Counted from the first letter of the stretch, positions 1-8,519 are shown. The stretch: 47,572 nt of DNA from Rhizobium sp. BK376 (GCF_004341625.1 NZ_SLZG01000030.1:1-47572); one strand, 5' to 3'. Notes: a model not told the origin generated them from the sequence alone. Made by a program: numbers and translations.

Positions 1-82
1 TCCGAACACGGCCGTGAAACGCCCCTGCGCCCATGGTACTTCGTCTTAAGACGCGGGAGAGTAGGTCGCTGCCAGGTCTGCC
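1..82 (+). rRNA. rrf: 5S ribosomal RNA, 3' part
   Basis: The first bases match the distal two thirds of an alphaproteobacterial 5S rRNA, including the conserved stretch around 'cgtcttaagacgcgggagagtaggtc' (positions 44-67) and the closing 'gccaggtctgcc'. The 5' end lies before the window, so the gene is partial. It is the last rRNA of an rRNA operon transcribed rightwards, and the initiator tRNA follows at 371. The exact 3' end is uncertain by a few bases. Confidence 0.9.
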
Positions 83-94
83 AAACGCAACAAA

Positions 95-134
95 CGCATG
101 CGCCGAAGCCGTAAGGCTTCGAAAGCTGCATGCG
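95..134 (+). repeat. nested hairpin after 5S rRNA
   Basis: Outer arms cgcatgc (95-101) and gcatgcg (128-134) enclose an inner perfect stem cgaagcc (104-110) / ggcttcg (115-121). No poly-T follows. It sits 13 bases after the 5S end and is probably a processing structure of the rRNA precursor. That role is inference. Confidence 0.6.
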
Positions 135-182
135 AAAACAAATAATCTTCTCTGAGCGAAAACGGCCCAAAGCCGATCAAAG

Positions 183-205
183 GGCCGCTTAAAAGCGGCC
201 TTTTT
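183..205 (+). terminator. hairpin plus T-run between 5S and tRNA-fMet
   Basis: A perfect 8-bp stem, ggccgctt (183-190) / aagcggcc (193-200), is followed at once by five T residues (201-205), the classic intrinsic terminator layout. It lies before the tRNA, so it may only attenuate between 5S and tRNA-fMet, or end some transcripts. Confidence 0.65.
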
Positions 206-228
206 GCTTTGGGCCTGAGAAAGCCATG

Positions 229-367
229 AGCCAATTGCTCAAGCAATTGGCTTGGCGCAGAATACGGAAACGTTGAACGGGAGCGACTGCAAAGCAGTCG
301 CCCCGGCAGTCCGACAAACCGCTTTGCGGTTTATCGGGATCGCGACAAATCGCATAGCGATTTGCGC
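229..367 (+). repeat. four consecutive short-loop hairpins upstream of tRNA-fMet
   Basis: Four near-perfect hairpins with 2-3 base loops follow one another: agccaattgct/agcaattggct (229-239/242-252), gcgactgc/gcagtcgc (283-290/294-301), aaaccgc/gcggttt (316-322/326-332) and caaatcgc/gcgatttg (346-353/357-364). The last two can be extended past a mismatch or a bulge (for example gcg 342-344 with cgc 365-367). The sequences differ but the geometry repeats. They fill the spacer up to the tRNA 5' end at 371. Possible roles are RNase processing sites or a transcription-protected spacer. Confidence 0.6.
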
Positions 368-370
368 TGG

Positions 371-449
<79 letters not shown>

Positions 450-460
450 ACACAGAAATA

Positions 461-482
461 GCCCGCCCCACGGCGGGCTTTT
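461..482 (+). terminator. intrinsic terminator of the rRNA-tRNA operon
   Basis: A stem gcccgcc (461-467) / ggcgggc (472-478) with loop ccac is followed by TTTT (479-482), 13 bases after the tRNA CCA end. Confidence 0.85.
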
Positions 483-545
483 GCGTTCCAAACAGCCGTT
501 ATCCCTGGCGCAGCGGATTTATTCGAAATACGGAGTTTTGTGGAG

Positions 546-578
546 AATATTGACAATATTTGCTACCGCACCCATACT
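546..578 (+). promoter_or_regulatory. promoter and palindromic operator of the toxin-antitoxin operon
   Basis: A TTGACA -35 box (550-555) is spaced 17 bp from a CATACT -10-like box (573-578). The -35 box lies inside a perfect 15-bp palindrome, aatattg-a-caatatt (546-560). This is the layout expected for autorepression by the ribbon-helix-helix antitoxin encoded just downstream. Confidence 0.6.
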
Positions 579-603
579 TAAAAGAGAACGAAAGGATAAA
601 CGC

Positions 604-855
604 ATGGCTTCGGGTAGCATTCACGTCAAAGTCAGTGGTGCATTGCAGGATCATATCCAGCAGCAAATTGGCGATGATGGGCTATACGAAAATGCCAGCG
701 AGTATATTCGCGCCTTGATCCGCCGCGACTTGCAAACGCGGGACGAGGCGTGGGAAGCCTTGCAAAAAGAACTGGCGCCCGCAATGCAGGCTAAAGACAG
801 CGAATTCATCGCGGTCTCTGCCGAAGACGTTATTCGCCGTAACAAGCGCCTTTAA
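604..855 (+). CDS. ParD-like ribbon-helix-helix antitoxin
   Basis: This 83-residue protein has the N-terminal ribbon-helix-helix layout of ParD/CopG antitoxins: a short beta strand (about residues 4-9, 'SIHVKVS'), a helix with 'IQQQIGDDGLYENASEYIR' (about 16-34), then a charged C-terminal tail that would wrap and neutralise the toxin. The start at 604 is chosen over an upstream ATG (481) because an AAAGGA ribosome-binding site lies just before it and because the upstream frame crosses the promoter. The stop is separated by 2 bp from the start of the toxin gene, so the two are translationally coupled. By analogy with ParDE it should bind the toxin and repress its own promoter. The assignment is by family pattern only. 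Confidence 0.85.
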   Translation: MASGSIHVKVSGALQDHIQQQIGDDGLYENASEYIRALIRRDLQTRDEAWEALQKELAPAMQAKDSEFIAVSAEDVIRRNKRL

Positions 856-857
856 CC

Positions 858-1223
858 ATGGCGGGATATCGCTTTTATCCTCGTGCGGACGCCGCACAGG
901 ACAGGATTTGGCGTGATACGTCCGATAGATGGGGCGAAGGACAAGCTGATACCTATATCCGTGGCCTGCATTCTCACCTTGAGCGTCTTTGCAAAAGCCG
1001 CCTAGTCTGGCGGAAACTTCCTCAGAAGTTGGCGGTGCCTTCCGATGTGACGAGGAAGGCCTTTTTCAGCCGATATGAACATCACTACGTTTTCTTCCGC
1101 GAACTGGACAACGGCGATCTCGGTATGATGAGCATCTTGCATGAGAAGATGGATTTGCCCGTTCGGTTGAGGGAAGACCTGCACGCTTTGCATTCCAAGG
1201 ATGAGGACGGCGATCAAAGCTAA
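858..1223 (+). CDS. ParE/RelE-superfamily toxin
   Basis: A 121-residue protein that begins 2 bp after the antitoxin stop. It has the RelE/ParE pattern: an early 'YRFYPRADAAQDRIWRDT' segment (residues 4-21, strand then helix), a two-helix hairpin with 'YIRGLHSHLERLCKSR' (about 33-48), and strands including 'FFSRYEHHYVFFREL' (about 69-83) ending in 'MMSILHEKMDLPVRLREDL'. ParE proteins poison DNA gyrase and RelE proteins cut mRNA in the ribosome; the sequence alone does not decide the target. It is somewhat longer than the usual 90-100 residues because of a charged tail. The adjacent RHH antitoxin supports the toxin call. Confidence 0.8.
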   Translation: MAGYRFYPRADAAQDRIWRDTSDRWGEGQADTYIRGLHSHLERLCKSRLVWRKLPQKLAVPSDVTRKAFFSRYEHHYVFFRELDNGDLGMMSILHEKMDLPVRLREDLHALHSKDEDGDQS

Positions 1224-1241
1224 GGCCAGCGGGTGATAGAA

Positions 1242-1427
1242 ATGGTGGACGAACCCCTTAATGAAACCAAACCTCTTCATACTCTTAACGCACGCGGCAA
1301 TATCCTGCTTGAGGTAGTGCGCGATCAATTCAAGTTATCCTCGGAGCAGATGCTTCGCGAAATACAGTGGCTTCGCCATGCGGTCGAAGAGGCTCTTGCG
1401 GGAAAGGGTATTCGATACGACGATTAG
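1242..1427 (+). CDS. small hypothetical protein after the TA pair
   Basis: A 61-residue ORF (64 if a GTG at 1233 is used), 18 bp after the toxin gene on the same strand. The C-terminal half is predicted helical and charged ('SSEQMLREIQWLRHAVEEAL'). No family is recognised and no strong Shine-Dalgarno site is seen. It could be a third gene of the toxin-antitoxin operon or a chance ORF. Confidence 0.35.
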   Translation: MVDEPLNETKPLHTLNARGNILLEVVRDQFKLSSEQMLREIQWLRHAVEEALAGKGIRYDD

Positions 1428-1663
1428 AAAACGCCCCTTTTTCCCGATCGCAAACGGAGGGAGATGGCGCTCGTCTTTGATAGCCGCGCCATAGAGGCGC
1501 TGATCAGCCAGTTGGCGCTCGCGCTCCGCCGCCTCTCGATCCTTGCGCTGTTGAACGAGCAATGGTCCGGCTGCAACGAAGGTGGCCAACACGTCCGGCA
1601 GCATGGCCGCTGGCCCATATGGGTTCCTGGCACATACGAGGTCGGACTGGATTGATTTTCGGA
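1428..1663. other. intergenic stretch with an unrecognised coding-like frame
   Basis: On the minus strand a frame without a good start reads '...NPYGPAAMLPDVLATFVAAG...' followed by a Glu/Arg-rich helix (about 1450-1640), overlapping the 3' end of the TetR gene. It looks like the decayed end of a gene, but no family could be named. Nothing else is seen. Confidence 0.3.
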
Positions 1664-2293
1664 TCAGAGATCGGCGCGCTGTTTCAGGACAAGATCGAAT
1701 ATGGTCGTCTTGAAGTCGAGAAGAGGCTCATCGCGCTTTTCAGCCCGCATGCGCAGCAATGCGCCCTCCCAACTGTTCAACACAAAGCGGGCCAGAAGCG
1801 CCGCTGGCAGGCCACGACTGATCGCTCCTTCATCCTGTGCCTGTGCGATACAGTGCTCGAAAAACCGCGTCCACGATCCAAAATGCATCGCAAGCCGCTC
1901 GCGCATGAGGACGCTGTGGTCGGCGACCTCGGCGCTGATATTTCCGAGCAGACACCCTCTCACGAAGCCAGCCGCCCTGAATGCCTCGATCCTGTCGTCA
2001 AAATAACCGGCCAAACGGGCGAGTGGGGCAATTGACGCATCGCAAAGCATGCTGCGCAGCTTGTCCTCATTGCGATCAAAATAGGCGTCGAGGACTTCGA
2101 CGCCGAAAACCTCTTTGCTGGCGAAGTGATTGTAGAACGATCCCTTGGGGACGCCGACACTCTCGGCAATGCCCTGAACACCCGTCGCGGCATATCCGTC
2201 GGTGTGAAACATCCCCAAACCCGCCTGAACGAGATTGTCGCGCGTCCCAAGCTTCGGTTTTGGACCCCTTCGGCCAGTTGACGAAGATTTCAT
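1664..2293 (-). CDS. TetR/AcrR-family transcriptional repressor (NemR-like)
   Basis: This 209-residue protein has a TetR N-terminal helix-turn-helix at about residues 18-63 ('YAATGVQGIAESVGVPKGSFYNHF' region, with the typical K-x-x-x-Y-x-x-F recognition end). The C-terminal ligand domain carries 'RGCLLGNISAEVADHS', which resembles the NemR/YxaF branch. That branch senses electrophiles or other small organic molecules. It is transcribed away from the metallo-hydrolase gene at 2475. The shared 180-bp region holds a TGACCGGTCA palindrome (2320-2329) that resembles operators of this branch. It therefore probably represses the divergent hydrolase/SnoaL genes and itself. The ligand is unknown. Confidence 0.85.
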   Translation of the reverse strand: MKSSSTGRRGPKPKLGTRDNLVQAGLGMFHTDGYAATGVQGIAESVGVPKGSFYNHFASKEVFGVEVLDAYFDRNEDKLRSMLCDASIAPLARLAGYFDDRIEAFRAAGFVRGCLLGNISAEVADHSVLMRERLAMHFGSWTRFFEHCIAQAQDEGAISRGLPAALLARFVLNSWEGALLRMRAEKRDEPLLDFKTTIFDLVLKQRADL

Positions 2294-2319
2294 TCAATAC
2301 ATCCTTGACTAATTAATTC

Positions 2320-2329
2320 TGACCGGTCA
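2320..2329. promoter_or_regulatory. putative TetR operator
   Basis: A perfect 10-bp palindrome, TGACCGGTCA, lies 26 bp upstream of the TetR start in the divergent intergenic region. Its GACC-GGTC core is close to NemR/LmrA-type operators (TAGACC-N2-GGTCTA-like). Confidence 0.5.
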
Positions 2330-2474
2330 CCTCATGATTATTAGCACCCCGTAAGCCTGTGTCAAGAAATGCCTTTTGGCGCGGATCATCTCACCCTGCC
2401 CGACGCATAACTGCGCAGCCGGATCCGCGCCATTCGACGCGATAATCCATCCTTCTCAAATTATGGAGAAAAAC

Positions 2475-3335
2475 ATGACCTCAGCCTTAGATGATGGACT
2501 TTCCTGGAGCACGCTCAACATCAAGCGGTCAGGTCTGAGCCGCGATGTACCGCCCGGCCACGAAGAGCTGATGTGGGTGGCGAATTCATCAACGCTGATC
2601 TACGGCGAACGCGACGCCATCCTGGTCGACACCTTCCTTACTACCGAACAGACACAGACGCTGTCGGATTGGGTGGCCGCTACTGGCAAAAATCTGACGG
2701 CCATCTACATCACTCACGGGCATGGCGATCACTTCTTTGGACTGGCGCCACTCCTCGAACGCTTTCCGAATGCCAGGGCCGTCGCAACGCCAGCCGTGGT
2801 CGAGGCCATGCACGAGCATCTGTCGCCGGCCTCGGTCGAGAACTTCTGGCGCAGGCTGTTTCCAGGTCAGATCCCCGACCGGCTGCTTGCGGCCGAACCG
2901 CTGGACAACAATGAACTGGAGCTGGAAGGGCACAAGCTTGTGGCAATGAACGCCGGGCGGACCGATACGGCGGTGTCGACATGCCTCTATGTTCCGTCGG
3001 CGGGGCTGATCGTCGGCGGTGACGTCGTCTATAACGGCGTTCACCTCTATCTCGGCGAAACCACGACCGAAAGCCGGGTCGAATGGATTTCGGCGCTGGA
3101 TCGGCTCGACGGCCTTGCTCCCCGCACGGTTATCGCAGGGCACAAGGTGCCGGAAAATCCTGACGATCCATGCATCATCAATGAGACGCGGCAATATATC
3201 CGCGACTTCAATCGCTTGAACGAGGCAACAAAGACCGCCCGCGAACTCTATGACGCAATGCTGCAGCTCTATCCCAATCGGGTCAACGTCGGCTCGCTTT
3301 GGGGAGCCGCAAACATCGCCAAGAAGCAGGCTTGA
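2475..3335 (+). CDS. MBL-fold (metallo-beta-lactamase superfamily) hydrolase
   Basis: The 286-residue protein carries the metal-binding motif T-H-G-H-G-D-H at residues 80-86 (H81, H83, D85, H86). It also has further expected ligands: 'GGDVVYNGVH' (Asp) and a C-terminal 'IAGHKVPEN' (His). It has no signal peptide and is therefore likely cytoplasmic. The start at 2475 is chosen over in-frame ATGs at 2376 and 2463 because GGAGAA lies just ahead of it. The superfamily hydrolyses thioesters, lactones, sulfate esters and others; the substrate here is not evident. It lies divergent from the TetR gene and 75 bp ahead of the SnoaL-like gene, and probably shares their regulation. Confidence 0.85.
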   Translation: MTSALDDGLSWSTLNIKRSGLSRDVPPGHEELMWVANSSTLIYGERDAILVDTFLTTEQTQTLSDWVAATGKNLTAIYITHGHGDHFFGLAPLLERFPNARAVATPAVVEAMHEHLSPASVENFWRRLFPGQIPDRLLAAEPLDNNELELEGHKLVAMNAGRTDTAVSTCLYVPSAGLIVGGDVVYNGVHLYLGETTTESRVEWISALDRLDGLAPRTVIAGHKVPENPDDPCIINETRQYIRDFNRLNEATKTARELYDAMLQLYPNRVNVGSLWGAANIAKKQA

Positions 3336-3410
3336 GGCCGGAGACGGGACGGTCGTCTTAACCGGCGGTCGTCATCCAGCAGGCACATCAATTCTAACAG
3401 AGGATATCCA

Positions 3411-3953
3411 ATGCAGAAAATGCTCCTTGCCGCCGCCTTCACTTTGGCAACCGTCTTTCCAGGCTTCGCGACCGTCGCTTCGGCAACCAACCAGGACCCA
3501 CTGGACGCCCGCACCATCGACACGATCGAAGCACGCTTCAGCAAGCTCATGGAACTGGCGAACAAGCACGACATCAAGGGCCTGCACACGATGTTTTGGC
3601 AGTCGCCTTCCGCTCTTCTGGTCGCAAAGAGCGCCATACCATCCGAAGGCAACTGGGCAGGCTTCTGGGGCAACGATGCGATCGATCAGAAACTGCATGA
3701 CATTGCGGCCTCCGGCCCTGTCGTGCTGACACCCGATCTGTCCAAACTCAAGGTCGTCGGGCTGACTCCGGATATCGCCGAGTCCTACGCTCCAATGAAT
3801 ATTACCGTGTCCTATGCTGGACAGGACGGGACCCCAAAACCCTTCCTGATGATCATCAATTGGAAGAAGATCGCGAAGGACTGGAAGGTCGCCTCCGAAA
3901 TCATCCTCCCAGTGCCGCCGACCCCCGTATCTAGGGACGCTCAGCAAGGATAG
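3411..3953 (+). CDS. secreted SnoaL/NTF2-like protein
   Basis: A 180-residue protein with a clear Sec signal peptide (hydrophobic run 'LLAAAFTLATVFPGFATVASA', cleavage near residue 25). The NTF2-like body opens with the usual helix 'ARFSKLMELANKHDIKGLHTMF', followed by strands with 'WAGFWGNDAI' and ending 'KIAKDWKVASEIILP'. NTF2-like/DUF4440 proteins may be enzymes or binding proteins, so the role stays open. It is expected in the periplasm. It follows the MBL hydrolase in the same direction and is likely in its operon. Confidence 0.7.
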   Translation: MQKMLLAAAFTLATVFPGFATVASATNQDPLDARTIDTIEARFSKLMELANKHDIKGLHTMFWQSPSALLVAKSAIPSEGNWAGFWGNDAIDQKLHDIAASGPVVLTPDLSKLKVVGLTPDIAESYAPMNITVSYAGQDGTPKPFLMIINWKKIAKDWKVASEIILPVPPTPVSRDAQQG

Positions 3954-4103
3954 CACGCCCTTTTGTGCGGTGTTCGGTCACTCACGAACTATGTGAGCTT
4001 GGCTGAAGATATCAAGCGAACTCGAAATCTCATTGAGGAGTGTCAAAGAGGCCGCCGCCCGGTGGCTCCGGGGTTCGAAATGCGGTCGAAATCCGGCGTC
4101 GTT

Positions 4104-7100
4104 TCACCCGAGCATCCCCTTGTCCGAAGGGGGTGCCGCGGTGGTTCCGGTGTTCGGCTGCGGGTGCGCGGCCCCGAACAGTCTCAGCTTGACGATCTCC
4201 CTCACTGTCTGAACGAAGATATAAAGCAGCGGAATGATGAGAAGGCCCACGATCGTTCCGAGCAACAGTCCGCCAAGGACGGTTACGCCGATTGCCTGGC
4301 GGCTGCCTGCTCCCGCACCGGTCGCCACCACCAGTGGCACCACGCCCAATATGGATGCCATTGCCGTCATCAATACCGGCCTGAAGCGCTGCGACGTTCC
4401 CTCGGTTGCCGCTTCCATGACGCTGAAGCCTTCTTCCCGGCGCTCCTTGGCGAATTCCACGATGAGGATGGCGTTCTTTGCTGCCAGCCCGATCAGCAGC
4501 AGCAGGCCGATCTGCGCGTAGATGTTAAGATCGATGCCGCCGATCGCCAGGCCGGCCAAGGCTCCGAGAACTGCGACTGTTACAGACATCATCACCGCCA
4601 GCGGGACACTCCAGCTTTCATATTGGGCAACGAGGAACAGATAGGTGAAAATGATCCCCATGATCAGGATGATGATGGTCTGTCCGCCAGCTTGCTTTTC
4701 CTGAAGAGCCAGTCCCGTCCATTGAAATCCGAAGCCTGGCGGCAGCTTTTCGGCGGCAAGCGTTTCCATGGCGTCGAGGGCGTCCCCGGTGCTCGCTCCT
4801 GGCGCAGCCTGCCCGTTGATTGCGGCGGAGGGGAAAAGATTGTAGCGGTTGACCGAGTTCGGCCCGTAGATGGTCGAGATGGAGACCATTCCCTGCAGCG
4901 GAACCAGGTCGCCCGACTGGCTTCGCACCCTCAGCCGCTGGATGTCTTCGATGCGCGTCCGGAAATTCGGTTCATCCTGAATGCGAACCTGGTAAACACG
5001 CGAGAATATGTTGAAGTCATCGACATAGGCCGATCCGTGATGCGCTTGCAGCGCGCTGAAGATCGTCGCCGGAGAAACGCCGAAAAGCTCGGCACGGCGG
5101 CGATCGATGTCTAGATAGATCTGCGGCGCGTCTGCCGAAAACGTGCTGAAGACGCCTGTCAGTTGCTTTGTCTGATTGGCCGCGATGATCAAGCCGCGCA
5201 TCACTTCGGCGAGTTCTTCCTGGCTTTGCCCGGCACGAGCCTGGAGGCGGAAGTCGAAGCCGCCGGTCGTGCCGAGACCGGGTATCGCTGGCGGATTGAA
5301 GGGCACGATCGACGCGGAAGAAATCCTGCTGAACTCCCCACGCAGCCGGTTCATGATCGCAAAGACGCTCTGATCCGAGCCGCGCTCGCTCCACGGCTTC
5401 AGCGCCGAGATGACCATTGCGGAATTCGAGCCACCACCACCGATCATGCTCGTTCCGGCGATGGCGATGGTATTGGCAACGCCTGGTGTCCGCTGAAGCA
5501 CGGAGGTGACTGTCGCGATCGTCTGCTGCGTGCGCTCCAGGGACGCGGAATCCGGCAATTGCACATTCATGAACAGATAGCCCTGGTCTTCAGATGGCAC
5601 AAAGCCCACGGGCAGAATGCGATAGAAGCCGAAGATGCCGACCACGATCACGGCAAGAACCAGCAGGCTAAGGGCAATCCTGCGGGCGAATACCGCCAGC
5701 AAACGTAGGTAAAACCGTCTCGATGCATCGAGCCCCGCGTTTATCTTGCCGAAAATTCGCGACCGGCCCGCCTGCGCCGGCCGTAGGATCAGGACGCAGA
5801 GCGCTGGACTGAGCGTCAGCGCATTGATCGTCGAGAAGGTGATGGTGATTAGAATGGTAACCGCGAACTGCCGGTAAAGTTCACCGGTTATGCCGGCGAG
5901 GAAGGCAACGGGCACGAAGAGGGCGGCCAGCACCAGGGTCGTGGCGACGATCGGCCCCGTGACCTGGCTCATGGTGCGCAACGTCGCCTCGCGCACGTCG
6001 ACACCGGCCTCGCTCATGATGCGCTGCACGTTTTCCACCACGATGATCGCATCATCAACAACCAGGCTGATTGCGAGTATCATGGCGAAAAGTGTGATCG
6101 TATTCGCCGAATAGCCCATGAGGTAGAGCACGGCGAAGCCACCGACCAGGGAAACGGGTATCGTCAGCGTCGGGATAATCGTCGCACGCCAGTCCTGCAG
6201 GAATAAAAACACAACGGCCACGACGAGCGCGAAGGTGATCGCAAGCGTGACGAAAATCTCATGGATCGTTTGTCGAACGAAAGCGGTCGTATCGAAGACG
6301 ACCGTATATGCGACATCATCGGGAAACTGTTTCGACAAGGTCTCCAGTTCGCCAAGAACGGCGTTCGATACGGCCAGCGCATTGGCATCGGCCGATTGAT
6401 AAACGACGACCGTCGCGCTGGGCTTGCCGTTCAGGGTCGACGTCGTATCGTAGGATTCCGCGCCTAGTTCGACACGTGCGACATCACGGAGATGAACGAT
6501 CGCTCCATCCTTGTTGGTGCGGATGATGATGTCGCCGAACTCCGTTGCATCAGCAAGCCTTCCGCGCGCCATGACCGTCAACTGCAGCTGCTGGCCGGCG
6601 GGCGACGGGGGAGAGCCCAGTTGACCGGCCGACGCCTGCGCGTTCTGGGCCTGGATGGCGGCGGTGAGGTCCGAGGCAGTGACGCCGAGAGCCTGCATGC
6701 GATCGGGGTTCATCCAGATACGAATGCTGTAGGCCGGACCAAACACGCTCGCCTCGCCAACGCCCGGCAGACGCGCGATCGCGTCCCTTATGTTGATCAT
6801 CGCGTAATTGCTGATGAAGACGTCGTCCTTGGTGCCTTTCGGCGAATAAATCGCAAAGCCGAGCAGCATGCTGGACGAACGAGTTCTGACCGAGACACCT
6901 GTCTGGGTGACGGCGGCGGGTAGTCGCGGCGATGCCAGCGCCACGCGGTTTTGCACGTTGACCTGTGCAATGTCCGGATCCGTGCCCGCCGCGAATGTCA
7001 CCGTCAGGCTATAGGTGCCGTTATTGGTACTCGATGACGACATGTAGAGCATGTTGTCGACGCCGTTCACCTGATCCTCGATCGGTGCCGCGACACTGTC

Positions 7101-7280
7101 GGTCATGACGCTTGCATTCGCCCCGGGATAGCTCGCCGTCACCTGCACTTCAGGCGGCGTGATCTGCGGAAACTGCGCGACTGGGATCAGGAGGAGTGAG
7201 ACTCCGCCCGCGATCATCATCACGATTGCGATGACCATCGCGAATCTCGGCCTGGCAATGAAGTGCGCCGATATGTTCAT
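4104..7280 (-). CDS. RND multidrug efflux pump (AcrB/MexB family, HAE1)
   Basis: The 1058-residue length and sequence are typical of the inner-membrane proton-driven pump of tripartite exporters. After the first transmembrane helix (residues 10-28, 'FAMVIAIVMMIAGGVSLLLIP') comes the porter domain with 'ASVMTDSVAAPIEDQVNGV'. The transport Asp pair D407-D408 is in 'ISLVVDDAIIVVENVQR', and the matching Lys is in 'AAKNAILIVEFAKERREEG' near 937. The second periplasmic loop contains 'LPDSASLERTQQ'. It overlaps the adaptor gene by 4 bp (ATGA, 7277-7280), so the two are translationally coupled. No outer-membrane channel gene is in the window, so a TolC-like protein from elsewhere must complete the pump. 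Substrates cannot be read from the sequence. Confidence 0.95.
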   Translation of the reverse strand: MNISAHFIARPRFAMVIAIVMMIAGGVSLLLIPVAQFPQITPPEVQVTASYPGANASVMTDSVAAPIEDQVNGVDNMLYMSSSSTNNGTYSLTVTFAAGTDPDIAQVNVQNRVALASPRLPAAVTQTGVSVRTRSSSMLLGFAIYSPKGTKDDVFISNYAMINIRDAIARLPGVGEASVFGPAYSIRIWMNPDRMQALGVTASDLTAAIQAQNAQASAGQLGSPPSPAGQQLQLTVMARGRLADATEFGDIIIRTNKDGAIVHLRDVARVELGAESYDTTSTLNGKPSATVVVYQSADANALAVSNAVLGELETLSKQFPDDVAYTVVFDTTAFVRQTIHEIFVTLAITFALVVAVVFLFLQDWRATIIPTLTIPVSLVGGFAVLYLMGYSANTITLFAMILAISLVVDDAIIVVENVQRIMSEAGVDVREATLRTMSQVTGPIVATTLVLAALFVPVAFLAGITGELYRQFAVTILITITFSTINALTLSPALCVLILRPAQAGRSRIFGKINAGLDASRRFYLRLLAVFARRIALSLLVLAVIVVGIFGFYRILPVGFVPSEDQGYLFMNVQLPDSASLERTQQTIATVTSVLQRTPGVANTIAIAGTSMIGGGGSNSAMVISALKPWSERGSDQSVFAIMNRLRGEFSRISSASIVPFNPPAIPGLGTTGGFDFRLQARAGQSQEELAEVMRGLIIAANQTKQLTGVFSTFSADAPQIYLDIDRRRAELFGVSPATIFSALQAHHGSAYVDDFNIFSRVYQVRIQDEPNFRTRIEDIQRLRVRSQSGDLVPLQGMVSISTIYGPNSVNRYNLFPSAAINGQAAPGASTGDALDAMETLAAEKLPPGFGFQWTGLALQEKQAGGQTIIILIMGIIFTYLFLVAQYESWSVPLAVMMSVTVAVLGALAGLAIGGIDLNIYAQIGLLLLIGLAAKNAILIVEFAKERREEGFSVMEAATEGTSQRFRPVLMTAMASILGVVPLVVATGAGAGSRQAIGVTVLGGLLLGTIVGLLIIPLLYIFVQTVREIVKLRLFGAAHPQPNTGTTAAPPSDKGMLG

Positions 7281-8449
7281 TGCGCTGAGCCTGATTGCGA
7301 TGCGGTGGGCGCGAGCGAAAGCACGCTGCTATCGGTTGGAGAGACGTCAACGGGATTGATGACCACGCCTTCAGAGACGTTCTGAAAGCCCTCGACTATC
7401 AGTTTTTCACCGCCTTTCAGGCCATCGTCCACTGCCCAATTGCCGCCGACCTGTTGGGAGACCTTTATTCGTCGCAGCTCGACGGCATTCTTCTCGTTGA
7501 CCAACAGGACGAACTTGCCTTCACGATCCTGCTGCACTGCCCCCAACGGCACAACCGGGCGCAGCGTCTTTTCCGCCTCCGATATGAGGACGGTGACGAA
7601 CTGGCCTGGAATAAGAAGGGCATCCGGATTGGGAAACAGCGTTCGAATCGGAAGCGTTCCCGTCGCCGGGTCGATTTCATTGCCGAAGAATTCGATTTTT
7701 CCCGGCTGCTTGTACGGCTGGCCGTTCGAGAGCCGCAGCGTGGGCCGATAGCGGCTGGCGAGTTCCTCCTTGCCGATATCACCGGCCGCCGCGCGCAGTT
7801 CAAGGATGGATTTGTCGCTCACGGAAAATACCACGCGGATCGGATCGATCTCGACGACCCGCGCAAGCGCCGTCGAACTGCCGCTGACGAAGCTTCCCAC
7901 AGACAGTTCCGCTGCCCCGATGCGGCCGTCGATCGGCGAGGTTATTCGGGCGTAGCTGAGATTGAGCTCGGCCTGGTCAACGCGTGTTTGTGCCGACGAC
8001 AGGTTTGCCTGCCCGGTCTCAACCGCCGCTTGGCTTTCTTCCAACGTCGCGCGCGTTACGGTCTGGCCGGTCAGCGACTGATTTCTAGCAACGCGGCGTT
8101 GGGCGTCGTCCAAGGTCGCCTGGGCGCTCGCAAGCGCTGCCTTGGCGTCCGCCAGCGATATCTCGAGTGATCGTTTGTCCATCAGGAAAAGATCCTGATC
8201 CTTTTTGACCAGTTGACCTTCGTCAAAAAGACGTTCGTCCAGAAAGCCTTCGATCCGTGAACGGATATCGACGGAATTGACCGCCTCCACGCGACCGACG
8301 AATTCATGCGTCGGCGAAACATCTTGAACCGGAACATTGAAGACGCCCACGGAAGGCCCGGCCTCTGCTGTGGCGCTCTTCGGTGCGGACATCAACGTGG
8401 CCGATAATATTATGAGGCATACCGATCGAATCCGACGTCGCACTTTCAT
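7277..8449 (-). CDS. RND efflux periplasmic adaptor (membrane fusion protein)
   Basis: This 390-residue protein has a signal peptide (about residues 1-28, basic start then 'LIILSATLMSAPKSATA'). A first lipoyl half is around 'RVEAVNSVDIRSRIEGFL' and a coiled-coil hairpin (about 90-160) carries repeats such as 'ALASAQATLDDAQRRVARNQ'. The second lipoyl half is 'LSYARITSPIDGRIG', and beta-barrel and membrane-proximal domains follow. It bridges the RND pump and an outer-membrane channel. It is first in the operon with the pump (4-bp overlap) and follows the A/T-rich inverted repeat at 8520-8539. There is no lipobox Cys, so it is probably a soluble or peptide-anchored adaptor. Confidence 0.93.
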   Translation of the reverse strand: MKVRRRIRSVCLIILSATLMSAPKSATAEAGPSVGVFNVPVQDVSPTHEFVGRVEAVNSVDIRSRIEGFLDERLFDEGQLVKKDQDLFLMDKRSLEISLADAKAALASAQATLDDAQRRVARNQSLTGQTVTRATLEESQAAVETGQANLSSAQTRVDQAELNLSYARITSPIDGRIGAAELSVGSFVSGSSTALARVVEIDPIRVVFSVSDKSILELRAAAGDIGKEELASRYRPTLRLSNGQPYKQPGKIEFFGNEIDPATGTLPIRTLFPNPDALLIPGQFVTVLISEAEKTLRPVVPLGAVQQDREGKFVLLVNEKNAVELRRIKVSQQVGGNWAVDDGLKGGEKLIVEGFQNVSEGVVINPVDVSPTDSSVLSLAPTASQSGSAQ

Positions 8450-8519
8450 CGACCAGTCTCCACCTGAACCGAGATATTTCTCAAGTCGACACGTATGGAA
8501 ACAGTCTGACGCGGAAAAT

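Noticed and set aside
3963..5114. 383-codon plus-strand ORF
   Set aside because: Antisense to the RND pump, His/Arg/Asp-rich, no family likeness.
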